A stretch of 64,000 nucleotides of DNA, from assembly GCF_003610455.1 (NCBI RefSeq), contig NZ_RAQK01000001.1:806001-870000 (forward strand), written 5' to 3'. Under the pieces are notes generated by a model, which saw nothing but the letters and a program-made list of their open reading frames with translations, was not told the origin of the DNA and did no database searches. A program made the translations under genes and the position numbers. Source of the stretch: Sulfitobacter guttiformis. Lineage in GTDB: Bacteria > Pseudomonadota > Alphaproteobacteria > Rhodobacterales > Rhodobacteraceae. Every line of letters begins with the position of its first letter. Position 1 is the stretch's first letter. Shown in pieces: positions 57,572 through 64,000 of this stretch.

Positions 57572-58762
57572 CTATTCTGCGGATTCCCCGAAAACGGCAA
57601 TTAAAATGCCCAGCATCGCGAGCATGGCAAAAAGAACCGCTTTCTTACGCGCTGAAGGGTGTGCCGCAGCCCTACGTGCGGCGATAAATGATTGTAATGC
57701 GTAATAAATCGCGAAAGCCCGCGAGGCATATCCAATGATCTCAAAAACGCTAAATGCCCAAGTTAGGACCAGACCGCAGGCGACTAGCACGCTATAGCCC
57801 GCGCGCGCCGACAACCGGCCCCGCGTCAGTTCAGTCAGCAACCCGCCCGATCCGTTGGTATCCGCCACCGCCGCGCTAAACTGCGCGCTCATAGCCGCAA
57901 CAAGAAGCAATGCAGGTAGTATGGGCGCAATAACCGACGTCATTCCGATGATCGAAGTCTCGTTCAACGCGGCAGCATCAGGAACAATCGAAAAACATAA
58001 AAGCGTGATGTATATCAGATAGATCGCCGTAGAAATACCTTGGGCCAACCGCATCGAACGAACCCTCGTCACCGCATCGTATTCTGCCCCAAGATAGCGC
58101 GATGTCTCAAATCCCTGCACCGTTACCAGCAGCCCGAAGGCGAGAAGAATGCCCTCCACCGGTCCCAACTGCACGGGCTGGACAACCAATGCATGCGCCA
58201 TGCTAAGGGAGGAAAAGTACCATCCGAGCCCAAACAGTAATCCGGCGACAATCGATAATTTCAATCCGACCGCTAGTAGCTCCAACCGCTCAAGCGCGCT
58301 GAATCCACGGGTCCATCCCACACCGAGGATGATCACAAACACACCCGTCGTGATGAGCTTTGCAAGGTCGGGACCACCCTGCGGGATCAGAGTCGCCGCG
58401 AAAGAGCCCAACAAGTTCAGATAGTAAGCCACCGAAATGACATAGGCCAAGGCAAGCGCCCATGACGCGGCCACCTCCACCGGGTGGTGGCTCCCTTCTG
58501 AGCTGGTCCGGTCCAGATAGGCGATGTTGAACCTGATCGCGCTACCAAATAGATAGGCAACCGCACAAAGGCCAGCCATCACCAGCGGTGCCCATGCGCC
58601 GAAGGAGCTGCTCAGGATTGGCCCCAGAACCAGAAACCCGCTACCGATGATCGAGGCCAGCGGCGTAATTGCCGCCCGCCACAACGGCGCACGTGCCAGC
58701 GGTGGATAGAGCAATACAGCTGCTACTGCACCGCAGACCATCAAAATCAACAGGCTCAACAT
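57572..58762 (-). CDS. APC-superfamily permease
   Basis: The 396-residue protein has about 11-12 membrane segments and IIGSGFLVLGP near residue 38, the consensus-like N-terminal helix of amino-acid permeases. VQGFETSRYLGAEYD is typical. GGAG is eight bases before the ATG. Substrate is unknown. A longer frame upstream is unlikely. Confidence 0.82.
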   Translation of the reverse strand: MLSLLILMVCGAVAAVLLYPPLARAPLWRAAITPLASIIGSGFLVLGPILSSSFGAWAPLVMAGLCAVAYLFGSAIRFNIAYLDRTSSEGSHHPVEVAASWALALAYVISVAYYLNLLGSFAATLIPQGGPDLAKLITTGVFVIILGVGWTRGFSALERLELLAVGLKLSIVAGLLFGLGWYFSSLSMAHALVVQPVQLGPVEGILLAFGLLVTVQGFETSRYLGAEYDAVTRVRSMRLAQGISTAIYLIYITLLCFSIVPDAAALNETSIIGMTSVIAPILPALLLVAAMSAQFSAAVADTNGSGGLLTELTRGRLSARAGYSVLVACGLVLTWAFSVFEIIGYASRAFAIYYALQSFIAARRAAAHPSARKKAVLFAMLAMLGILIAVFGESAE

Positions 58763-58827
58763 CTCGCAGGCTCCGGCATGGAATATCAACTTACTGGTAC
58801 CTACGACCGCGTACGCCGGAATAGAAC

Positions 58828-58857
58828 CAAAAAGAAAGGGCCGCAAAAGCCACCCTT
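58828..58857 (-). terminator. Terminator after the Hint-domain gene
   Basis: On the minus strand AAGGGTGGC and GCGGCCCTT pair (one mismatch) across a TTTT loop, followed by TCTTTTTGGTT. It lies 42 bases past the Hint-domain stop codon and before the permease gene. Confidence 0.68.
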
Positions 58858-58899
58858 CTTGCACCCATGAAGGCGAATTGAATAGCTGGACAGGAAAAT

Positions 58900-59571
58900 T
58901 TACAAAGCCGCGTAAAATTCCGTGTTCTCGACAGGAATCATCATATGATCCTCAATATAGATCATATCGACCAACTCTTCCGCCTTTTCGCCGCTGAGCA
59001 CCTGATAGGTTGGCTCGCCCGCCTCAAGAAATTTATCCAGCGTCGACATATCACAGGGACAGTGGATCAGCGCACCCCCTTCGGCATAAATCACTTCGTC
59101 ATGGGCGAAATACACTGCAACCAGTTCAACCTTGTGCATCGGCTGGCGCTGGCGGATACCGCGCAACCCTACGAGGCTGATAGCAGTAAGAACCGCGAAA
59201 GGATCGCCATGCACGTCCTGCGCGGCATCACTTTCGACCATAATGCCCTGATCAGGCAGCAAAGTCAGCTCTTCGCGATTACCAAGCGCATTCACAGGAA
59301 TAACGACGGGCCAGAGGGTTTCAGCGCTTTCGGGTGCATCAAGCCACATATGGGCGCGGCGAATTTCCGTGATCTCCTGCATGCCATGATCGAATGTCAG
59401 CACCTTGTCACCAACCGCCAGCGCATCTATCGCGCGCCAGCCCAGATTGCTGGCTACCCGCGTGCCCACCATCAAACCGTGATTGAGTGTATCCAGACCA
59501 CCATCATAAGCACCGCTCATTTCGAGGATGCGGTGTGTCGGCTCTTGCGCCTTGAAACCTATTCCAAACAT
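58900..59571 (-). CDS. Hint-domain protein with degenerate active site
   Basis: The 223-residue protein has GTRVASNLGWRAIDALAVGD and VLTFDHG, the Hedgehog/intein (Hint) core common in Rhodobacteraceae. The nucleophile Cys that starts active Hint domains is replaced by Leu33 (HGLMVGT), so self-splicing is unlikely. An ATG with AAGGGG upstream is used; a start 38 codons earlier exists. Role unknown. Confidence 0.75.
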   Translation of the reverse strand: MFGIGFKAQEPTHRILEMSGAYDGGLDTLNHGLMVGTRVASNLGWRAIDALAVGDKVLTFDHGMQEITEIRRAHMWLDAPESAETLWPVVIPVNALGNREELTLLPDQGIMVESDAAQDVHGDPFAVLTAISLVGLRGIRQRQPMHKVELVAVYFAHDEVIYAEGGALIHCPCDMSTLDKFLEAGEPTYQVLSGEKAEELVDMIYIEDHMMIPVENTEFYAAL

Positions 59572-59692
59572 TTCATCGTCCCCTTGGTGTGCAGCCTCGT
59601 TGGGTTGCCGTATTTTGTTAGCTGCACCCAATTGGCGCGATTCGTAGGGCAACCAAGAGCCATCAATGGGGCAGACTTGGGGCATTGTCCCT

Positions 59693-59744
59693 GTTCACTC
59701 GATAATTCGCACCAAACCCTCAAGATTTGGTTGAAAACGTGAAC
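59693..59744. repeat. Nested inverted repeats
   Basis: GTTCAC (59693-59698) pairs with GTGAAC (59739-59744) and inside it ACCAAA (59711-59716) with TTTGGT (59726-59731). It lies in the gap between the Hint and sulfotransferase genes; it could be a weak transcription stop or a regulator site. Confidence 0.4.
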
Positions 59745-59776
59745 AATACAGCGAGGCGTGAGTGGAATGATCCTCA

Positions 59777-60427
59777 TCAGACGTCAAAACTGTAGTCAAA
59801 CCGCGCAATATCGACAGCGCATATGTCAGCGACCTGTTCGCGGCTGCGCTCGGTATAGGTCTCACGATAATTTCCGTTGCGCGCGCTGCGGTTCACATGC
59901 GGGATATCAAGTGTCAGACCCAGATGTGCCTCCAGCGGCGCGATATCATGCGCCAGGTGCTCCAGCCGAATGAAAATATCCGCCCGCTCTATCCCCTGCG
60001 CATCGGTGACATAGGAGGCTGCGGGTGCGTTCGCGAAACTTTGTGCGGTTAGAGGCGCGCCTACAAATTCCTCGAATGGCAGTGTCTTGGCCATCGCAAC
60101 AGACGGATGATCGAATTGCTGCACTTTTAACCAATGATAATAGCTGACCATCCGGTCCCACGGATTGCGCACCAAGGTAAAGATAAACAGATCGTCCAAC
60201 TCGTCCGCCGTCAATAGCCCGTCCAAATCCGCGAGAGTGCTATGCTTCCATAATCGTCCGGCCGCAGTCACACCTTCAAGCCGTTTGCGCCGCTTGCGTG
60301 CCTTTGGTGTGTCGCCCAACATAATGTCGTCCTTCATTGCACGCGCCTCCAGCGCCAGCGCCATCGAGGTGCCGCCGGTTTTTGGCGCGTGGATGAAAAG
60401 GTATCGCCGCCCACGGGAAAGGATCAT
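59777..60427 (-). CDS. Sulfotransferase family protein
   Basis: The 216-residue protein has the 5'-phosphosulfate loop HAPKTGGTS near residue 14 and the 3'-phosphate motif LVRNPWDRMVSYYHWL near residue 85, typical of PAPS-dependent sulfotransferases. The substrate could be a polysaccharide or lipid. It overlaps the DMT exporter by four bases. Confidence 0.9.
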   Translation of the reverse strand: MILSRGRRYLFIHAPKTGGTSMALALEARAMKDDIMLGDTPKARKRRKRLEGVTAAGRLWKHSTLADLDGLLTADELDDLFIFTLVRNPWDRMVSYYHWLKVQQFDHPSVAMAKTLPFEEFVGAPLTAQSFANAPAASYVTDAQGIERADIFIRLEHLAHDIAPLEAHLGLTLDIPHVNRSARNGNYRETYTERSREQVADICAVDIARFDYSFDV

Positions 60428-61365
60428 ATGCCGTCATCCGGTACTTTCACGGCCCGCACCGGCATCGCCTCGTCGGTGCGCAGAGTGATCACCACGCCTG
60501 CAGCAGCTATCAGTGCCATCCCCGCAAGGGCCACTGGCCCTACGGTTTGCCCCCACAACACCCACGCCCAAAAACTGGCAAAGACCAGCAGGGAATATTC
60601 GAACACCGCCACATACCCTGCCTCGCCCAGCAGGTAGCCCCGAAAAATCAATCCGATGCCAATGATGGACCCCACCGCCTGCACCGCGATCCAAAACCAC
60701 ATCGAAGCCGTCAGCGGCACCCAGCCCCGTGCCACAAACCCGTCAAACCCTTCGGGTCCACCCGCGGGCAACAGCAACAGGCCTACAGCGCCAAACACTG
60801 CCAGCGTTCCAAAAAAACCTGCCGACAGTGCAATCGTACTCTCGTCTGCACACCACAGGCGCGTCACCACCGCCCCGATGGCATAAAGAAACCCGGCCAC
60901 AATCGGTGCAAAAGCTACAGGATCAAGGGCGTTTGGGTCAGGCTGGATCACCAGCAGCGCTCCGAAAAATCCAGCGAGCACAGCTCCGGTCCGCACCTTT
61001 CCGACCCTCTCACCCAAAAACAGAACCGAGATCAGCAGCACAAACATCGGAGCGGTAAACAGTCCCGCAACAACCACCCCGATGGGCAGAACAGATAAAC
61101 AACCGAAATAGATCAGCATCGCGCTGGCAGGAAATAGCGACCGCGCCATCACGGCCTTCCAGCGTAGGGGCCGGATCACGCCAATCCCTGCCGCAGCAAC
61201 GGCCGCCAGCAATATCACCGCCAGAGCGCCGCGCAGCATATGAAACTGCCATAATGATCCGGTCTCGGAGATATAGGGCACAAAATTATCCGTGATCCCG
61301 AGTGCAAACATCCCCCCCAGCACCGACACAGCCGCAAGGCCGGGTTTTAATCCCGTATCGCTCAT
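60424..61365 (-). CDS. DMT-superfamily (EamA) exporter
   Basis: The 313-residue protein has about ten membrane segments in two EamA repeats, with FTAPMFVLLISVLFLGERV in the first and VFEYSLLVFASFWAWVLWGQ in the second. It may export an amino acid or metabolite. It is the upstream gene in a pair with the sulfotransferase gene. Confidence 0.9.
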   Translation of the reverse strand: MSDTGLKPGLAAVSVLGGMFALGITDNFVPYISETGSLWQFHMLRGALAVILLAAVAAAGIGVIRPLRWKAVMARSLFPASAMLIYFGCLSVLPIGVVVAGLFTAPMFVLLISVLFLGERVGKVRTGAVLAGFFGALLVIQPDPNALDPVAFAPIVAGFLYAIGAVVTRLWCADESTIALSAGFFGTLAVFGAVGLLLLPAGGPEGFDGFVARGWVPLTASMWFWIAVQAVGSIIGIGLIFRGYLLGEAGYVAVFEYSLLVFASFWAWVLWGQTVGPVALAGMALIAAAGVVITLRTDEAMPVRAVKVPDDGI

Positions 61366-61501
61366 CCGCTCTCACTCTCCCCGCGCACCTGCGCATCTTG
61401 TGCATTTCATATTCCCTCCCCCTGCATATCGTGCTCAAATGTTTGTGCAATGATTTGGTGAGGCGCACAGGCGCAGACCAATGAAACGGGGGGGATTGCA
61501 G

Positions 61502-63127
61502 ATGGGCTGGATGCGCGACGAGACCGGGCTGGACAAATGTGCCGCCAATTATGTGCCGCTTACCCCATTGTCCCATTTGCGCCGTGCCGCGGACGTGTTC
61601 GCCGGCCGCATTGCAGTAGTGCATGGCGACCATCGCGTTACCTATGCGCAGTATTATGATCGCTGCACCCGCCTTGCCTCTGCCCTCGCCGCGATGGGCG
61701 TAAAATCAGGCGATGTGGTGGCCACTTTGCTGCCGAACACCCCGGCACAGGCCGAAGCGCATTTTGGCGTACCCGCCTGCGGCGCGGTCCTGAACACGAT
61801 AAATACACGTCTCGATGTGGATACTGTCACCTATATTTTCGATCACGGCGGCGCATCTGTCGTCCTCGTGGATACACAGTTTATCGAGTTGGCCGAGGCA
61901 GCGGCAGCGCGCCTCGAGACGCCGCCACATGTGATCGAAGTGCCCGATGCCGCCGCAGGTTTCCCCGCCACAGGCCGCCATCCCGCATATGAGGATATTA
62001 TCGCTGCCGCAGACCCCGTGTTCGAATGGCACATGCCGCAGGACGAATGGGAGAGCCTCGCGCTCAACTACACTTCCGGCACCACAGGACGACCCAAGGG
62101 CGTGGTCTATCACCACCGTGGAGCGTATCTGATGACTATGGGCACAGTGGTGTCGTGGCGCATGGTCCTTCATCCTGTGTTCATGCAGATCGTCCCCCTG
62201 TTCCATTGCAATGGCTGGAACCATACGTGGCTCATGCCCCTGATCGGCGGTACGCTGGTATGTGCCCGCGACATTACGGCAAAGGCGATCTTTGATGCCA
62301 TCGCCGACGAAGGCGTAACCCATTTCGGTGGTGCGCCTATCGTTCTTAACATGATGGTCAACGCAAGTGCCGACGAGCGCCGCGAATTCTCCCACCTTGT
62401 TGAGGTCGTCACCGCAGGTGCGCCCCCCGCGCCCGCAACATTGGGCAAGTTCGAGGCGTTGGGATTTAACGTGACACATGTCTATGGCCTGACTGAAACC
62501 TATGGCCACGTCACTGAATGTATCTGGCGCGAGGAGGAATGGGGCACACTCGACAAACCCGCCCGCGCCGCTGTCAAATCCCGTCAGGGTGTTGCCTATC
62601 CGATGATGGAGCATATCACCGTACTCGATGCGAAGATGGCGCAGGTGCCCCGCGATGCCACAACGCAGGGCGAGATCATGATCCGCGGAAACTCGGTGAT
62701 GAAAGGCTACCTCAAAAACCCCTCCGCTACGCAAGAGGCATTTTCCGGAGGTTATTTCCACTCCGGTGATATCGCCGTACAGCACCCTGACGGCTATATA
62801 CAAATCTCCGACCGCGCCAAAGACATCATTATTTCCGGCGGCGAGAATATCTCTTCGGTCGAAGTGGAAGCCACACTTATGGCGCATGATGCCGTGATGC
62901 TGGCCGCTGTCGTCGCAAAGCCTGATGATAAATGGGGCGAAGTGCCTTGCGCCTTTGTCGAACTGAAAGCGGGAGTAGAAATCGACGAGGCCACGCTCAT
63001 CGCCTTTACACGCGAAACCCTTGCTGGGTTTAAAGCGCCCAAGCGGGTGGTTTTTCAGGAACTCCCCAAAACCTCGACGGGGAAGATCCAGAAGTTCGAA
63101 CTGCGAAAACTCGCCGCGGCCCTGTGA
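61502..63127 (+). CDS. Acyl-CoA synthetase (AMP-binding)
   Basis: The 541-residue adenylate-forming enzyme has the P-loop YTSGTTGRPKGV near residue 190, VYGLTETYGH, the hinge/adenylation motif GYIQISDRAKDIIISGGENI, and the C-terminal Lys in KTSTGKIQKFEL. It resembles medium/long-chain fatty-acyl or methylmercaptopropionyl-CoA ligases; substrate is unknown. GGGGGG lies upstream of the ATG used. Confidence 0.9.
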   Translation: MGWMRDETGLDKCAANYVPLTPLSHLRRAADVFAGRIAVVHGDHRVTYAQYYDRCTRLASALAAMGVKSGDVVATLLPNTPAQAEAHFGVPACGAVLNTINTRLDVDTVTYIFDHGGASVVLVDTQFIELAEAAAARLETPPHVIEVPDAAAGFPATGRHPAYEDIIAAADPVFEWHMPQDEWESLALNYTSGTTGRPKGVVYHHRGAYLMTMGTVVSWRMVLHPVFMQIVPLFHCNGWNHTWLMPLIGGTLVCARDITAKAIFDAIADEGVTHFGGAPIVLNMMVNASADERREFSHLVEVVTAGAPPAPATLGKFEALGFNVTHVYGLTETYGHVTECIWREEEWGTLDKPARAAVKSRQGVAYPMMEHITVLDAKMAQVPRDATTQGEIMIRGNSVMKGYLKNPSATQEAFSGGYFHSGDIAVQHPDGYIQISDRAKDIIISGGENISSVEVEATLMAHDAVMLAAVVAKPDDKWGEVPCAFVELKAGVEIDEATLIAFTRETLAGFKAPKRVVFQELPKTSTGKIQKFELRKLAAAL

Positions 63128-63321
63128 TCATCGCCAGACCGGAGCCTGATGCCCGTGCTGCGCTAAACTAGCCGACTGCCCCTCCTGAAGGAAAGCAGCG
63201 CTGCGGATGATAGCCGCGCCATTGGCGGCTGCTTGGCACATCAGACAGACCAAGACCGCATATCAGGACGAGTGATACGGGATGCTAGCTCCCGTTTTAC
63301 GACCGGTTCAGACAGAACAGC

Positions 63322-63335
63322 GTGATGCATATCAC
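63322..63335. promoter_or_regulatory. CRP/FNR-like dyad
   Basis: GTGAT-GCAT-ATCAC is a perfect dyad with the GTGA-N6-TCAC form of Crp/Fnr-family sites, centred about 77 bases upstream of the ATG at 63406. Confidence 0.4.
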
Positions 63336-63405
63336 TCTGGCCCCCATTGCCCTGCCCTGCCCACCTGTTAATGTGGCATGATAACAGGCCCGAGCAGCGC
63401 ATAAA

Positions 63406-64000
63406 ATGACGGCACTAACGAAATACGATCGCCTTGAGGCCACAGGCCTGTGGCGCCCTGATCCTGACGGTCAGCGGCGGGAGGTAATTGTATCCATCGG
63501 AAATGCGACGCTGGTTATCACAGACATGAACGATCAGGCGATCACGCACTGGTCCCTCGCAGCCGTGGCGCGGGCTGAAACAGGCAACACCGCCGCAATT
63601 TACCATCCCGATGGCGACGAGGGCGAAACGCTTGAGTTGCCAGAGCACGAGCGTGAAATGATCGAAGCGATCGAGAGTTTGCGGCAGGTCATTGCCAAAT
63701 CCCGCCCGCGCCCGGGTCGCCTCCGCTGGCTGGGGGTCACGTTGTCGATCTCGGCGGTGGCAGCGGTTGTTCTTCTGTGGCTTCCGGGCGCAATGCGCGA
63801 TAACACGCTACGTGTCGTGCCTCAGGTAAAGCGCGAGCAGCTAGGCGTGGCCTTGATGGACCGGATGCAACGGGTCACCGGCCCCATGTGCAACAGCGCC
63901 CCCGGCTTGCGTGCCCTGCGGCGCTTGGGCGCGCGGCTTGATACACCAAAACTGGCAGTTGTGCCATCGCTTGGCCGCCCCGCCCTCCACTTACCCGGCG
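63406..64000 (+). CDS. Membrane-anchored protein of unknown function (3' partial)
   Basis: The frame starts at an ATG giving MTALTKYDRLEATGLWRP and stays open to the window end (198 codons). Residues about 1-95 are a soluble domain; about 105-125 form one membrane helix (LGVTLSISAVAAVVLLWLPG). The rest, LRVVPQVKREQLGVALMDR onward, resembles the start of a periplasmic domain found in Rhodobacteraceae proteins possibly related to M48-type peptidases, but no metal motif is in view. No ribosome-binding site is clear. Confidence 0.75.
   Translation, partial: MTALTKYDRLEATGLWRPDPDGQRREVIVSIGNATLVITDMNDQAITHWSLAAVARAETGNTAAIYHPDGDEGETLELPEHEREMIEAIESLRQVIAKSRPRPGRLRWLGVTLSISAVAAVVLLWLPGAMRDNTLRVVPQVKREQLGVALMDRMQRVTGPMCNSAPGLRALRRLGARLDTPKLAVVPSLGRPALHLPG

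Noticed and set aside
61706..62887. Minus-strand open frame of about 390 codons
   Set aside because: It is antisense to the acyl-CoA synthetase and its composition is that of a mirrored coding frame.

Overview
The window reads as chromosome of a Rhodobacteraceae (roseobacter-group) alphaproteobacterium, perhaps close to Sulfitobacter or Roseobacter; the genus is a guess. The evidence is the gene order aroA-cmk-rpsA-ihfB-lapA-trpF-trpB, the order phoH-ybeY-corC-like-lnt-metK, an irr gene divergent from fabA-fabB-fabI, and a SAM/SAH riboswitch in front of metK, an RNA class known from Rhodobacterales. I see no rRNA, tRNA, insertion sequence, prophage, integrase or CRISPR array. Coding density is high and most genes sit in tight, often overlapping, runs.

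Layout. 1-1.85 kb: end of a serine hydrolase gene, then DUF2237 and DUF4893 genes. 1.9-11.2 kb (minus strand): trmB, aroA-cmk, a rhodanese gene and a Tat-exported metallo-beta-lactamase-fold gene set between cmk and rpsA, then rpsA, ihfB, lapA-like, trpF, trpB. 11.3-12.1 kb: a lone response regulator on the plus strand. 12.2-20.2 kb (minus): miaB, an OmpA-like protein and a lipoprotein sharing a small domain, phoH, ybeY, a CorC-like gene, lnt, the riboswitch and metK. 20.2-23.5 kb (plus): a glycosyltransferase-like gene, a THUMP RNA methyltransferase and kdsA. 23.5-27.8 kb: fatty-acid synthesis genes fabI, fabB and fabA with a small membrane protein, divergent from irr and a phytanoyl-CoA-dioxygenase-like gene. 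28.5-35.9 kb (plus): an eight-gene run of overlapping genes including pcaD-pcaC-pcaB of the beta-ketoadipate pathway but lacking pcaHG. 36-38.4 kb: a zinc alcohol dehydrogenase and an enolase-superfamily enzyme. 38.5-40.7 kb: glutaryl-CoA dehydrogenase and a divergent LysR regulator. 40.8-48 kb: a cupredoxin-like protein, SRAP, 5'-nucleotidase, DUF952, DUF1330, pyrD, a MATE exporter and two PaaI-type thioesterases. 48-57.5 kb: two MerR regulators followed by a fatty-acid beta-oxidation cluster (two acyl-CoA dehydrogenases, GST, YidD-like, thiolase, NTF2-like, FadJ). 57.6-64 kb: an APC permease, a Hint-domain protein, a sulfotransferase, a DMT exporter, an acyl-CoA synthetase and a truncated membrane-anchored protein.

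The genes combine lipid metabolism in both directions, aromatic and amino-acid catabolism, and core translation, cofactor and envelope functions. The best regulatory elements are the metK riboswitch, a promoter plus inverted repeat in front of irr, a terminator-like hairpin in the rpsA leader, and dyads next to the LysR and MerR genes. I found no obvious undescribed multi-gene system. The findings are mainly unusual domain variants, small unclassified proteins and regulatory structures in otherwise ordinary genome.
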